Shown piece by piece: positions 15,359 through 24,865 of a DNA stretch of 40,970 bases (positions within the stretch are counted from its first letter, which is position 1; each line of letters begins with the position of its first letter). The stretch is from the NCBI GenBank assembly GCA_945876755.1, contig CAMCPM010000016.1, positions 1 to 40,970 of the forward strand, in the 5' to 3' direction. The notes under the pieces were generated by a model. That model worked only from the letters and a program-made list of their open reading frames with translations, was not told the DNA's origin and did no database searches. The position numbers and the translations under genes are program-made. This stretch comes from an uncultured Clostridia bacterium. Lineage in GTDB: Bacteria; Bacillota; Clostridia; Oscillospirales; Ruminococcaceae.

Positions 15359-16795
15359 ATGTCCGATTTTAACAGCTATGAATCACCGTTCTGTACACGG
15401 TATGCCAGCAAGGAAATGCAGTATGTCTTTTCCGCTGACAAGAAATTTACCACATGGAGAAAGCTGTGGGTCGCTCTGGCAAGAGCCGAAATGAAGCTTG
15501 GTCTGCCTGTCACACAGGAGCAGGTCGATGAGCTTGAAGCCCACATCGACGATATCGACTATGCTACCGCCGCGGAGCGCGAAAAGCTTGTCCGTCACGA
15601 TGTTATGGCGCACGTTTATACCTACGGTCTTGCCTGCCCCAAGGCAAAGGGTATCATTCACCTTGGCGCGACTTCCTGCTATGTAGGTGACAACACCGAC
15701 GTTATCATCATGCGTGACGCACTTAACATTGTCAGAAGAAAGCTGCTTAACGTTATTTCACAGCTTTCCGATTTTGCAATGAAGTATAAGGCTATGCCCT
15801 GTCTTGCGTATACTCACCTCCAGCCTGCGCAGCTTACTACCGTTGGCAAGCGTGCTACTCTCTGGATAAACGAGCTGCTTATGGACCTTGATGAGATAGA
15901 GTACCGCATAGCTTCGCTGAAGCTTCTCGGCTCAAAGGGTACGACCGGTACACAGGCTTCATTTATGGAGCTTTTCGACGGCGATACCGAAAAGGTCAAG
16001 AAGCTTGAAAAGATGATCGCTGATGAAATGGGCTTCGACGGAGTTGTTCCCGTTTCCGGTCAGACCTATTCCAGAAAGGTGGACGCACAGATAGTTTCCA
16101 CTCTCGGCGGAATTGCACAGTCTGCAATGAAGTTCGCAAACGACCTGCGTATTCTCCAGAACTTTAAGGAAATGGAAGAACCCTTTGAAAAGAATCAGAT
16201 CGGTTCGTCTGCTATGCCTTACAAGAGAAATCCTATGCGCTGCGAAAGAATCACGGCGCTTGCAAGATACGTTATGATAGATACTCTGAACCCTGCGTTT
16301 ACGGCAGGTACACAGTGGTTCGAGAGAACTCTCGACGACTCTGCAAACAAGAGAATTTCCGTTGCCGAGGGCTTCCTTGCTGTTGACGCTATTCTTAATA
16401 TCCTGCTTAATGTTACTGCCGATTTGGTAGTATACCCCAAGGTTATCCGCCAGAGAGTTATGCGTGAGCTGCCGTTTATGGCTTCCGAGAACATTATGAT
16501 GGACGCTGTAAAGAAAGGCGGAGACCGTCAGGCTCTCCACGAGAAGATAAGGACATACGCTATGGAAGCAGGAAAGCAGGTCAAGGAGTTTGGTCTTGAA
16601 AACGACCTTATCGACCGTATTCTCAAAGATCCCGACTTTAACCTCAATGCGGACGAAATAGAGGCTATTCTCAAGCCGGAAAACTTCACAGGCAGAAGCG
16701 AGCAGCAGGTTGAAGAATTTGTTGCGGAATGTGTAAAGCCTGTTCTTGACAAGAGCGGCGTAAAGCTTGGTGAGACTGCCGAGCTGACAGTTTGA
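15359..16795 (+). CDS. purB: Adenylosuccinate lyase
   Basis: The 478-residue protein is adenylosuccinate lyase, which releases fumarate from SAICAR and from adenylosuccinate in purine synthesis. The fumarase/aspartase superfamily signature SSAMPYKRNP lies at 283-292 and contains the catalytic serine. Other family landmarks are HDVMAH (80-85), GATSCYVGDN (103-112) and YTHLQPAQ (151-158, His153). Length is typical of the PurB group with the longer C-terminus. AAAGGAG precedes the ATG. It has its own promoter and stands alone rather than in a pur operon. Confidence 0.97.
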   Translation: MSDFNSYESPFCTRYASKEMQYVFSADKKFTTWRKLWVALARAEMKLGLPVTQEQVDELEAHIDDIDYATAAEREKLVRHDVMAHVYTYGLACPKAKGIIHLGATSCYVGDNTDVIIMRDALNIVRRKLLNVISQLSDFAMKYKAMPCLAYTHLQPAQLTTVGKRATLWINELLMDLDEIEYRIASLKLLGSKGTTGTQASFMELFDGDTEKVKKLEKMIADEMGFDGVVPVSGQTYSRKVDAQIVSTLGGIAQSAMKFANDLRILQNFKEMEEPFEKNQIGSSAMPYKRNPMRCERITALARYVMIDTLNPAFTAGTQWFERTLDDSANKRISVAEGFLAVDAILNILLNVTADLVVYPKVIRQRVMRELPFMASENIMMDAVKKGGDRQALHEKIRTYAMEAGKQVKEFGLENDLIDRILKDPDFNLNADEIEAILKPENFTGRSEQQVEEFVAECVKPVLDKSGVKLGETAELTV

Positions 16796-16813
16796 TAATT
16801 TGATCGAATAAAA

Positions 16814-16881
16814 ACGGGCGGCTGGCAGCCGTTCCTGCGGTATTGTGCGCAATTTTGCAGGGACGGATACTATCCGCCCGT
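16814..16881 (+). other. Long compound stem-loop between purB and the CYTH gene
   Basis: ACGGGCGG (16814-16821) pairs with CCGCCCGT (16874-16881). Inside, CCGTTCCTGC (16829-16838) pairs with GCAGGGACGG (16857-16866) with one wobble, and an ATTG/CAAT pair caps it. No U-tract follows; the element ends nine bases before the CYTH ribosome site. It could be a processed terminator, an mRNA leader structure or an intergenic repeat. Confidence 0.6.
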
Positions 16882-16901
16882 GAGTGGTTTTGGAGAATAT
16901 T

Positions 16902-17585
16902 ATGAATTACACGAAAAAATTTCTTATAAAAATGCCCGACAGCTTTGGAGACGGAAAGGGTTACAGCATTAGAATTTACAGAAACGAAAAAAATGCCGCG
17001 ATCCTGGAAAGCAACGGGGAAACTTACGGCTTTGAGGTTATTGTGGAAATCACGGGAAACGATTTTTACAGTGATGAAGCAATCGCAAAAAGAGACGGAA
17101 AGCTGCTTTTTCTTGAAATTGAAAGGCGCTGGCTGGTGAAGATACCCGAAAATATCGGAGAGTTTGAGTCACATTATATTGAGCAGGCTTATCTTGCTCC
17201 CGAAAAGGGCTTTCAGGGTAGAATACGCCGCTGGGACGACAAGTTCATCTACACAGAAAAGGCACGGACAGGCAGCAGTATGACCCGTATAGAAAATGAA
17301 AAGGAAATCACGGAAACGGAGTATGCAGAGTTTTTGAAGCATACTATTTTAAATGTGATAAAAAAGCGCAGGTATATTATTCCATGTGATGGGATACATT
17401 TTGAACTGGATATTTTTGAAAATACTGTTGAAAGCGGTTATGCCATTATGGAAGCAGAGCTTCCGGACGAAAAATCAGAAGTGAAAATTCCCGATTTTGT
17501 GGAAATTATCCGTGAGGTCACAGAGGATAGCTACTATACAAACAGAAATTTTGCTTCAATGGATAAAATTAAGCTTCTGAAATGA
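16902..17585 (+). CDS. CYTH-domain protein with N-terminal extension
   Basis: The 227-residue protein has a CYTH (triphosphate tunnel) domain from about residue 72, opening with EIERRWLVK and continuing with the charged strands GRIRRWDDKFIYTEKARTG and ENEKEITETE typical of the tunnel. CYTH proteins bind triphosphates and metal; bacterial members act as tripolyphosphatases or thiamine triphosphatases. Residues 1-70 form an extra region that I do not recognise. The ATG at 16902 is preceded by TGGAGA; the upstream GTG at 16884 lacks a site. There is no partner gene, and the CHAD domain often linked to CYTH is absent. Confidence 0.82.
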   Translation: MNYTKKFLIKMPDSFGDGKGYSIRIYRNEKNAAILESNGETYGFEVIVEITGNDFYSDEAIAKRDGKLLFLEIERRWLVKIPENIGEFESHYIEQAYLAPEKGFQGRIRRWDDKFIYTEKARTGSSMTRIENEKEITETEYAEFLKHTILNVIKKRRYIIPCDGIHFELDIFENTVESGYAIMEAELPDEKSEVKIPDFVEIIREVTEDSYYTNRNFASMDKIKLLK

Positions 17586-17594
17586 ATACAGCTA

Positions 17595-17623
17595 TTGACA
17601 CACAGCGTAAAAAATGTTATAAT
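17595..17623 (+). promoter_or_regulatory. Promoter of secD-secF
   Basis: TTGACA, a 17-base spacer and TATAAT, both perfect hexamers, lie about 50 bases before the secD GTG. The promoter starts 10 bases after the CYTH gene stop. Confidence 0.8.
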
Positions 17624-17671
17624 TAAACGATAATTTGTGTTGCTTTATGTAACAAAACAGGAGGTTAAATC

Positions 17672-19084
17672 GTGAGAAAAGTTAAAAAGCCTGTTTTCTT
17701 TATCGTTTTTGCGCTGATACTGATATTTGCGGCTTCCGTATTTTTCGGCTTCAGCACATATTACGGCGATATGAATACAGTTTATGTCAAAGGCGTTGAC
17801 AATATACGCTTCGGTATCGACATCAAGGGCGGCGTTGACGTTACATTTACTTCCCCCGAGGATATCGACGCTACCGATGCGCAGCTTGACGCAGCTAAGG
17901 AAGTTATCGTACAGCGTATGATAAATCTTGGTATTACGGACTACGAAAGCTATATTGATTACAGCAATGACCGTATTATCGTGCGTTTTCCCTGGAAAGA
18001 GGGCGAGACCAATTTTGACCCTGAGGCTGCCGTTAAGGAACTGGGCGAAACTGCACAGCTGACCTTCCGTGAGGGCTACGAGGTCGATGAGCTTGGTATG
18101 TGGACAGGCGTTACAAAGGATAACATTATCCTTGTGGGTTCGGATGTGCAGGAGGCTTATGCCGCTTATGTACAGGAAGATTCGGGCTCTATGGAATGGC
18201 TTGTAAGTCTCCAGCTTACCGACGAGGGCGCAAAGAAATTTGCTGAGGCTACTGCAAAGCTTTATGAAACAAGAGGCGTAATTTCTATCTGGATGGACGA
18301 GACCTGCATTTCATCTCCGCAGGTACAGGCTGTTATCAGCGACGGCAGAGCAACCATTACCGGCAGCTTTGACGCCGACAGCGCAAAACAGCTTGCCGAC
18401 AAGATCAATTCCGGTGCGCTTCCCTTCAAGCTTGTTACTTCAAGCTTCTCAACAATTTCTCCGAGCCTTGGTGCAGGCGCTCTTGAGGCTATGGTAGTTG
18501 CAGGTATTATTGCATTTGCTTTCATCGCAGTTTTCATGATCGCTGTATACCGTCTCCCCGGCGCAGTTTCTGTTATTGCGCTTATCGGACAGGTTGCAGG
18601 TACTTTGGCGTTTATTTCCGGTTACTTCGGATTTATGAACGGTTCTATCCTTACTATTCCGGGTATTGCAGGTATTATCCTTGCGGTAGGTATGGGCGTT
18701 GACGCCAACGTTATTACTTCCGAGCGTATCAAGGAAGAGCTTGCCAACGGAAAGACGCTTGACGGTTCTATTGAGTCGGGCTTCAAACGTGCGTTCTCAG
18801 CTATTCTCGACGGCAATGTAACAATGATACTTGTTGCTATTATACTTATGGGTGCGTTTGGTACTCCCGACAGCATTTTCTCTAAGGCGCTCCATTTTGT
18901 ATTCTTTATGTTCGGACCGTCAACAGCAGGTACGATCTACTCCTTCGGCTTCACATTGCTGACAGGCGTTGTACTTAACCTGTTCTTCGGCGTGTTCTGT
19001 TCAAGAGTTATGCTTGCTTCGCTTTCAAAGTTCAAAGCGTTCCGAAACCCCAAGCTTTACGGAGGAGGTGTTAAGCATGAATAA
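17672..19084 (+). CDS. secD: Protein translocase subunit SecD
   Basis: The 470-residue membrane protein is SecD, which with SecF uses the ion gradient to aid export through SecYEG. A first membrane helix (about 7-28) is followed by the family motif RFGIDIKGGVDVTF, a large external P1 region to about 260, and five C-terminal helices ending near 455. GIAGIILAVGMGVDANVITSERIKEEL is the conserved helix carrying the proton-relay Asp. The start is GTG, with AGGAGG seven bases upstream. Its last eight bases overlap secF. Confidence 0.96.
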   Translation: MRKVKKPVFFIVFALILIFAASVFFGFSTYYGDMNTVYVKGVDNIRFGIDIKGGVDVTFTSPEDIDATDAQLDAAKEVIVQRMINLGITDYESYIDYSNDRIIVRFPWKEGETNFDPEAAVKELGETAQLTFREGYEVDELGMWTGVTKDNIILVGSDVQEAYAAYVQEDSGSMEWLVSLQLTDEGAKKFAEATAKLYETRGVISIWMDETCISSPQVQAVISDGRATITGSFDADSAKQLADKINSGALPFKLVTSSFSTISPSLGAGALEAMVVAGIIAFAFIAVFMIAVYRLPGAVSVIALIGQVAGTLAFISGYFGFMNGSILTIPGIAGIILAVGMGVDANVITSERIKEELANGKTLDGSIESGFKRAFSAILDGNVTMILVAIILMGAFGTPDSIFSKALHFVFFMFGPSTAGTIYSFGFTLLTGVVLNLFFGVFCSRVMLASLSKFKAFRNPKLYGGGVKHE

Positions 19085-20030
19085 AAAATTTAATTTTGAT
19101 TTCATTGCTCACAAGAAGATATTTTTCATAATCTCAGCCGTTGCAATTGCAGTATCAATTCTTTCAAGCTTCATATTTGGTGCAAATCTTGACATTCAGT
19201 TCAAGGGCGGTACTATCCTTACATTTATTTATGACGGCGAGATAGACCAGTCGCAGTTTGAAAAGGACGCTACCGAGGCTCTCGGCGGAATAGGCGTTAC
19301 TTCGACCGTTGGTGAGGATTTCTCCACAGGCAGAAATAACATTCAGCTTTCGCTTATTTCAAACAGCGGACTTACCTCAGACAAGCAGATAGAGCTTACA
19401 AATACAATTGAGGAAAAATATGCCGCAAACAACATTGAGCTTCTTGAATCTTCGGACGTTTCACCGTCCTCGGGTAAAGAATTCTTCCTGAAATGTATCG
19501 TGGCAGTCCTGCTTTCATTTATCGTACTGATAATTTACATTGCTATTCGCTTTAAAAATATCGGCGGCTGGCTTGCAGGTGTATGTGCGGTTACTGCGCT
19601 TCTTCACGACTGTATCATTGTTTACGGTACTTTCATTATCTGCAGAATGTCCATCAACGCCAACTTTATGGCGGTCGTACTGACAATTCTCGGATATTCC
19701 ATCAACAACACCATCGTTATTTATGACCGTATCCGTGAAAATGAAATTCTTTACAGAAAGAGCAAGACCCGTGAGGAAATCGTTAACCTGAGTGTAAATC
19801 AGTCCCTCACCCGTTCAATTAATACGTCAATTACAACTATTGCCGCTATGCTTGCGGTAACTATCGTTGCAATGATCTACGGCGTAACCTCGATCATTTC
19901 CTTCTCGCTTCCTATGATGATAGGTATGATCGCAGGCGCATATTCTTCGGTTTGCTTTACCTGTCCTCTGTGGCATACTCTTGAAAGTCTCCGCAAAGGC
20001 GGTAATAAAACCAAAAAGGCTAAAGCATAA
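19077..20030 (+). CDS. secF: Protein translocase subunit SecF
   Basis: The 317-residue SecF partner has a first helix (about 15-35), the motif LDIQFKGGTILTF, a small external domain, and five further helices, including LTILGYSINNTIVIYDRIRENE, which is highly conserved. The ATG at 19077 follows GGAGGAGG and lies inside the end of secD (eight-base overlap), so translation is coupled and the subunits are made together. The C-terminus is Lys-rich (GGNKTKKAKA). Confidence 0.96.
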   Translation: MNKKFNFDFIAHKKIFFIISAVAIAVSILSSFIFGANLDIQFKGGTILTFIYDGEIDQSQFEKDATEALGGIGVTSTVGEDFSTGRNNIQLSLISNSGLTSDKQIELTNTIEEKYAANNIELLESSDVSPSSGKEFFLKCIVAVLLSFIVLIIYIAIRFKNIGGWLAGVCAVTALLHDCIIVYGTFIICRMSINANFMAVVLTILGYSINNTIVIYDRIRENEILYRKSKTREEIVNLSVNQSLTRSINTSITTIAAMLAVTIVAMIYGVTSIISFSLPMMIGMIAGAYSSVCFTCPLWHTLESLRKGGNKTKKAKA

Positions 20031-20041
20031 TTAAACATTAT

Positions 20042-20072
20042 CGCGGCAGGACGGAGTTTCTCTGTTCTGCTG
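20042..20072 (+). terminator. Weak terminator-like hairpin after secF
   Basis: CGGCAGGACGGAG and CTGTTCTGCTGCCG pair imperfectly around TTTCT, followed by GTTGTATTC. It may only reduce read-through into the isomerase gene, for which I see no separate strong promoter. Confidence 0.4.
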
Positions 20073-20100
20073 CCGTTGTATTCTACAGGAGTGATTTTCG

Positions 20101-20895
20101 GTGAAAGCGGGAGTATCTACGGCGTGTATGTATCCCACAGAGCTGGAAAAGGCTTTCCGCTTCCTTGCGGAAAACGGCGTTAAAACTGCCGAGATCTTTG
20201 TTAATTCCCACTGCGAGCTTTCAGACCCGTATAAAAGCGAAATGCTTGCGGTAAAGAAAGAATACGGAGTGGATGTGGTCTCGGTTCACCCGTTTACCTG
20301 CGGTATTGAGCCGATGATGCTTTTTACCGCCTATGAGCGGCGTGTGGACGATATGCTCGATTACTTTAAAAATTTTTTTGAGTATATGAACAGCTTCGGC
20401 GCAAAATTTTTTGTTCTTCACGGAAACAAGAATCAGAACAAGTGCGATGATGAGCTTTACTTTGAACGCTATCTGAAAATTCAGGAAACTGCGGACAGCT
20501 TCGGCGTGTGCGTAGTTCAGGAGAATGTTTCCCGCTGTACGGGCGGAAGCCTTGATTTTCTTGTGAAAATGAAAAAGGCATTGGGTGAAAAAGCCTCATT
20601 TGTACTTGACGTAAAACAGGCTCACCGTGCCGGAAACGACCCTATCCAAATGGTAAGAGCATTGGGTAAAAACATTAAGCACGTTCATTTTTCCGATTGC
20701 GGAAAAAACGGGGATTGTCTGAAATTCGGTTACGGAGAGTACGACAATAAAACTTTTTTCAATGAGCTGAAAAGTACAGGCTACTGCGGAAATGTAATTC
20801 TGGAGCTTTACAGTGACGGCTATAAAAACGAAGCCGAACTTGCGGAAAATTATTCTGCGCTTCAAAAATATTTTGTTGATAACGATTTGATTTAA
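20101..20895 (+). CDS. Sugar phosphate isomerase/epimerase-like TIM-barrel protein
   Basis: The 264-residue product belongs to the xylose-isomerase-like TIM-barrel superfamily (AP endonuclease 2 fold). Visible features are [25 protein letters not shown] with the metal-ligand Glu, [36 protein letters not shown] and VILELYSDG. These residues place His/Glu/Asp metal ligands at the barrel mouth. It starts with GTG behind AGGAG at nine bases. It lies 22 bases before glycyl-tRNA synthetase and is probably cotranscribed. The substrate is unknown; the superfamily includes endonuclease IV and hexulose and inosose isomerases. Confidence 0.8.
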   Translation: MKAGVSTACMYPTELEKAFRFLAENGVKTAEIFVNSHCELSDPYKSEMLAVKKEYGVDVVSVHPFTCGIEPMMLFTAYERRVDDMLDYFKNFFEYMNSFGAKFFVLHGNKNQNKCDDELYFERYLKIQETADSFGVCVVQENVSRCTGGSLDFLVKMKKALGEKASFVLDVKQAHRAGNDPIQMVRALGKNIKHVHFSDCGKNGDCLKFGYGEYDNKTFFNELKSTGYCGNVILELYSDGYKNEAELAENYSALQKYFVDNDLI

Positions 20896-20917
20896 TTTCG
20901 ATATGGAGGTTATTGTA

Positions 20918-22291
20918 ATGGTAGAAAAAAGTATGGACAAAATCGTTGCTCTTTGTAAGGGCAGGGGATATGTTTATCCCGGCTCTGAGATCTACGGCGG
21001 TCTTGCAAACACATGGGACTACGGTCCTCTCGGCGTTCTTCTCAAGAATAATATCAAGAATGCGTGGCTGAAAAAGTTCGTTCAGGAGTGTCCTTACAAC
21101 GTTGGTCTTGACAGCGCAATACTTATGAATCCCCAGACATGGGTAGCTTCGGGTCACCTCGGCGGCTTCTCCGACCCTCTTATGGACTGCCGTGAGTGTA
21201 AAACACGTCACCGTGCTGACCAGCTTATCGAGTCCCAGACAGGTACAAATCCCACAGGCTGGACAAATGAGCAGATGAGCGAGTTCATCGAAAATAATGA
21301 TGTCAAGTGTCCTAACTGCGGAAAGAAGAATTTTACTCCTATCCGTCAGTTTAACCTTATGTTCAAGACGTTCCAGGGCGTTACCGAGGACTCAAAGGCT
21401 GAGCTTTACCTCCGTCCCGAAACCGCTCAGGGTATCTTTGTAAACTTTGCAAATATTCAGCGTACGACCCGTAAAAAGGTTCCTTTCGGTGTTGCACAGA
21501 TAGGTAAATCTTTCCGTAACGAGATCACACCGGGTAACTTTATTTTCCGTGTTCGTGAGTTTGAGCAGATGGAGCTTGAGTTCTTCTGTAAGCCGGGCAC
21601 AGACCTTGAATGGTTCCAATACTGGAGAAGCTATTGCCGTGACTTCCTTCTCGGACTCGGCATCAAGGAGGAGCATCTTCGTCTTCGTGACCACTCTCCC
21701 GAGGAGCTTTGCTTCTACTCCAAGGCTACCACTGACTTTGAGTATCTCTTCCCGTTCGGCTGGGGCGAGCTTTGGGGCGTTGCGGACAGAACCGATTACG
21801 ACCTTACACAGCACATCAAAACAAGCGGCAAGTCCCTTGAATATTTTGACCCCGAAACAAATGAGAAGTACGTTCCTTACGTTATCGAGCCGTCTCTCGG
21901 CGTTGAAAGACTGTTCCTCTCCATTGTTTGCGAGGCTTATGACGAGGAAACCATCGGCGAGGGCGATGTCCGTACAGTTATGCACCTGCACCCTGCACTT
22001 GCACCTATCAAGGCAGCAGTCCTTCCTCTTACAAAGAAGCTGAAGGATCAGGCTATGGAGGTTTACACAATGCTTTCCAAGCATTTCAGCGTTGACTATG
22101 ATGAGGCAGGTCAGATAGGCAAGCGTTACCGCCGTCAGGATGAGATCGGTACTCCTTTCTGCATTACTTATGATTTCGATACTCTTGAAAAGGACGGCTG
22201 TGTTACCGTTCGTGACAGAGACACAATGGAGCAGGAAAGAGTTAAAATTGAGGATCTGGTTGATTATCTCAACAAGAAGCTTGAATATTGA
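20918..22291 (+). CDS. glyS: Glycyl-tRNA synthetase, single-chain type
   Basis: The 457-residue protein is the alpha2-type class II glycyl-tRNA synthetase (also called GlyQS), which charges tRNA-Gly. The N-terminus shows [26 protein letters not shown] zinc-binding insertion has Cys91/Cys94 (CREC) and Cys131/Cys134 (CPNC). Class II motif 2 and its approach are clear in [15 protein letters not shown] and [13 protein letters not shown], with an anticodon-binding domain from about 355. The ATG at 20918 is chosen because GGAGG (20906-20910) lies just upstream and would be inside the longer open frame. No T-box leader is visible. Confidence 0.97.
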   Translation: MVEKSMDKIVALCKGRGYVYPGSEIYGGLANTWDYGPLGVLLKNNIKNAWLKKFVQECPYNVGLDSAILMNPQTWVASGHLGGFSDPLMDCRECKTRHRADQLIESQTGTNPTGWTNEQMSEFIENNDVKCPNCGKKNFTPIRQFNLMFKTFQGVTEDSKAELYLRPETAQGIFVNFANIQRTTRKKVPFGVAQIGKSFRNEITPGNFIFRVREFEQMELEFFCKPGTDLEWFQYWRSYCRDFLLGLGIKEEHLRLRDHSPEELCFYSKATTDFEYLFPFGWGELWGVADRTDYDLTQHIKTSGKSLEYFDPETNEKYVPYVIEPSLGVERLFLSIVCEAYDEETIGEGDVRTVMHLHPALAPIKAAVLPLTKKLKDQAMEVYTMLSKHFSVDYDEAGQIGKRYRRQDEIGTPFCITYDFDTLEKDGCVTVRDRDTMEQERVKIEDLVDYLNKKLEY

Positions 22292-22304
22292 TTCCGGCAT
22301 TTTG

Positions 22305-22341
22305 ACCCGATGCGATCCCAGCGGTTGCGTCGGGTTATTTT
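22305..22341 (+). terminator. Terminator after glycyl-tRNA synthetase
   Basis: ACCCGATGCG and TGCGTCGGGT pair with a wobble and a mismatch around a roughly ten-base loop, followed by TATTTTTAG. Confidence 0.7.
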
Positions 22342-22394
22342 TAGATTTTATTGGCTGACATATTGCACTAATAAATTGTGAAAGGAATTTTGAT

Positions 22395-23654
22395 ATGAAC
22401 CTTAAAACCGCACCTATGGGCTGGAACAGCTGGGACTGCTACGGCGCTGCCGTTGATGAGGAAACCGTCAGAAAAAACGCCGAGTTTATGGCTAAGCATC
22501 TGAAAAAATACGGCTGGGAGTACGTTACCGTTGATATCCAATGGAGTGCACCTAACGCAAAAAATCACGAGTACGACCCGTTCACCGAGCTTTGCATGGA
22601 CGAATATTCGCGCCTTATCCCTGCCGAAAACCGCTTCCCGTCGTCGGCAGGGGGAAAGGGCTTTGCTCCTCTTGCGGAGTATGTTCATTCTCTTGGACTG
22701 AAATTCGGCATACATATTATGAGAGGTATTCCCAGACAGGCTGTACACAGAAACACCAAAATCAAGGGTACGGACAAGACCGCCCGCCAGATAGCAAAAA
22801 CCGCAAGCATCTGCGCATGGAATACCGATATGTACGGCGTTGACCCCGACAAGGACGGCGCAAGAGCTTACTATGACAGCATTTTTGAATTGTACGCCTC
22901 ATGGGGCGTTGACTTCATCAAGTGTGATGATATTGCCCGTGAGCTTCCCCACGAGGAGGCGGAGCTGATTATGCTCAGCGAGGCGCTGAAAAACTGCGGA
23001 AGAGATATGATACTGAGCCTTTCTCCAGGACCTGCGCTTCTCGAAAAGGCGGAGCTTTACAAGCAGGTGTCCAATATGTGGCGTATCACCGACGATTTCT
23101 GGGACAAGTGGGAGCTGCTTTACGCTATGTTCGAGCGTGCCGAAAAGTGGTGTACTCATACTGGTGCAGGACACTGGCCTGATGCGGATATGCTTCCGAT
23201 AGGACCTATTCTTCAGGACTACGACAAGGCGAACCGCACCAAGTTCACCGAAAACGAGCAGATAACAATGATGACGCTGTGGAGCATTTTCCGTTCACCG
23301 CTTATTATCGGCGGAGAAATGACCGGATTTGACGATTTTACAATGAGTCTGCTTACAAACGAGGATATTCTTGCAATGCACAGTAATGCCCGTCATTCCC
23401 ATCAGGTATGGAAAAAAGAGATAGAAGGCGTTGAGCATATTCTCTGGACTGCCGCAAGCGCAGACGGGGGACAGTACATTGCAGTATTTAACACGGGTGA
23501 AACAGCAAGCGATATTGAAATTTCTCTTTCCGATGTTGAAATTTACAACAAGGTAATGGGCAAAGAGCTTTGGAGCGGAGAAAGCATTTCGGCGGACTGC
23601 GTTCTTGCCGTAAGCCTTGAAAGTCATGGCGCAAAGGCGTTTTATCTTAAATAA
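22395..23654 (+). CDS. GH27 family alpha-galactosidase-like glycoside hydrolase
   Basis: The 419-residue protein has the GH27 hallmark at its N-terminus (PMGWNSWDCYG, 7-17) and a TIM barrel followed by a C-terminal beta domain from about 335. The likely nucleophile is Asp178 in FIKCDDI; the usual motif is KYDNC. The likely acid/base is Asp234 in MWRITDDFWD. GHWPDADMLPIG (259-270) is another conserved stretch. No signal peptide is present, so it should act inside the cell on imported oligosaccharides, releasing alpha-galactose or a related sugar. AAAGGA precedes the ATG. Family is secure; specificity is not, given the altered nucleophile region. Confidence 0.88.
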   Translation: MNLKTAPMGWNSWDCYGAAVDEETVRKNAEFMAKHLKKYGWEYVTVDIQWSAPNAKNHEYDPFTELCMDEYSRLIPAENRFPSSAGGKGFAPLAEYVHSLGLKFGIHIMRGIPRQAVHRNTKIKGTDKTARQIAKTASICAWNTDMYGVDPDKDGARAYYDSIFELYASWGVDFIKCDDIARELPHEEAELIMLSEALKNCGRDMILSLSPGPALLEKAELYKQVSNMWRITDDFWDKWELLYAMFERAEKWCTHTGAGHWPDADMLPIGPILQDYDKANRTKFTENEQITMMTLWSIFRSPLIIGGEMTGFDDFTMSLLTNEDILAMHSNARHSHQVWKKEIEGVEHILWTAASADGGQYIAVFNTGETASDIEISLSDVEIYNKVMGKELWSGESISADCVLAVSLESHGAKAFYLK

Positions 23655-23658
23655 TAAA

Positions 23659-23696
23659 AATGAGAGGCATAGAGTTTTTGGCTCATGCCTCTCATT
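23659..23696. terminator. Bidirectional terminator between convergent genes
   Basis: AATGAGAGGCAT and ATGCCTCTCATT form a perfect 12-bp stem with a 14-base loop. A-rich sequence before it gives a usable U-tract on the minus strand; the plus-strand tract is weaker. It serves the GH27 gene and the converging membrane-protein gene. Confidence 0.8.
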
Positions 23697-23717
23697 ACAT
23701 AAATTTAAATTGTATTT

Positions 23718-24593
23718 TTAATTATCGGATGTTTCTGTATTTTCGCTCTTTGCATTTTCAATCGACTGGATAAAGCTGTCCGCAGGAGCAGCAGGCTGTT
23801 CGGGAACTGCTATCTGTTCTTTCATGCGGAGCGCAAAAATCAATGCGGCAACTCCAACTGCAACGACAATGACTGTTCCTGCAACAGCGTTAGGAATCAG
23901 TGCTGAAGCGCTGCCTATTGCTGCAAATATCAAAGCTGAAATGCCTATTCCGGCAAAAGTCTTTTTCACGCAGGCACCGCGCATGATAAATACCGCAGCC
24001 GCTATGCAGAGTATTGCAAAGCCTGCTGCTGCAAGAATTTCTGTAAAGCCGTCGAGTACGGTAAATCCTGTGTAAACCTCTTTCATTGATTTGACCATTT
24101 CCTTATCCATAGCGCCCATTTCAATAAGTGAAGCATATTGCTTGTCAAAATCGCCGCTGTTTATCTGAGCAAAAACTGTATACATTGTAACAAGTCCGAT
24201 TGCAGTTGTTATCAGATATCCTGCACTGAAACCGAGACCGCAGGAAACAGCTCCGTTAAAGGTACGGGTCTTCTTCATGCAGGCGCCTATGCATATGCCC
24301 ATTGCAAGGACTATAAATACGCACAAAACTGCGCTGAGAACTGCCGTAAGTACAGGAGGAATATCAGCTTCTGTCATCATCATATTTCCCGATGACATCA
24401 TAACGGACATTGAAATAATTCCGCCGACAATGCTGTAAGCTATTGTTGCGATCACATATGCGAGAACGCCTGCCCAGAAGCTTGAAGCTTTGATCTTATG
24501 GGTCGCAAGAAGCACAATTCCGCCTATTAAAGGAACAACGCCTGTGAGAACTATGCCGATAAGTACGGTCATAATGACATTTTGAGTTATCAT
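23718..24593 (-). CDS. Multi-pass membrane protein, weakly YhfC-like
   Basis: This 291-residue protein is very hydrophobic, with about seven to eight membrane helices and a polar C-terminal tail from about 262. The N-terminal pattern (TGVVPLIGGIVLL, then KASSFWAGVLAYV) recalls the YhfC family of putative membrane proteases, but the zinc-ligand motif of that family (near GLGHGGIE) reads GLGFSAGYL, so activity is doubtful. The ATG at 24593 has AAAGGGG eight bases upstream. It is monocistronic with its own promoter. I cannot assign a function. Confidence 0.7.
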   Translation of the reverse strand: MITQNVIMTVLIGIVLTGVVPLIGGIVLLATHKIKASSFWAGVLAYVIATIAYSIVGGIISMSVMMSSGNMMMTEADIPPVLTAVLSAVLCVFIVLAMGICIGACMKKTRTFNGAVSCGLGFSAGYLITTAIGLVTMYTVFAQINSGDFDKQYASLIEMGAMDKEMVKSMKEVYTGFTVLDGFTEILAAAGFAILCIAAAVFIMRGACVKKTFAGIGISALIFAAIGSASALIPNAVAGTVIVVAVGVAALIFALRMKEQIAVPEQPAAPADSFIQSIENAKSENTETSDN

Positions 24594-24642
24594 AAATAAA
24601 GCCCCTTTCAAAGTTATTGTACTAAGACAATATTACAATATG

Positions 24643-24671
24643 ATATTACCACACTTTTCTTGATTCGTCAA
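24643..24671 (-). promoter_or_regulatory. Promoter of the membrane-protein gene
   Basis: On the minus strand TTGACG, 17 bases and TAATAT lie about 50 bases before the ATG. The rest of the divergent gap holds GTGC/GCAC and ATAGCTG/CAGCTAT hairpins (24721-24757) and a CCTCTG/CAGAGG repeat near 24805-24830, but no clear promoter for the sigma-factor gene. Confidence 0.6.
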
Positions 24672-24865
24672 GTATTATTTTGAAATTTTTATCAAATTTC
24701 AATTAATTATATATTACAAAGTGCAAAAAGCACATAGCTGCGTTGTTTGACAGCTATTCAGCTTAAAGAAAAAATTTTTTATCCGTGAAAAAAAACGTCC
24801 CTCTGAGTTGTATTTATTACAGAGGATAACAATATTTCGGCGCAAACGCCATTGGGGGAAATAAA

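Noticed and set aside
15959-16852. 297-residue open frame on the minus strand
   Set aside because: Antisense to purB, no domain and no promoter.
20896-20917. T-box leader for glycyl-tRNA synthetase
   Set aside because: Only 22 bases separate it from the upstream gene; no space for a T-box.
21392-22300. 302-residue open frame on the minus strand
   Set aside because: Antisense to glycyl-tRNA synthetase; the length reflects the codon bias of the real gene.
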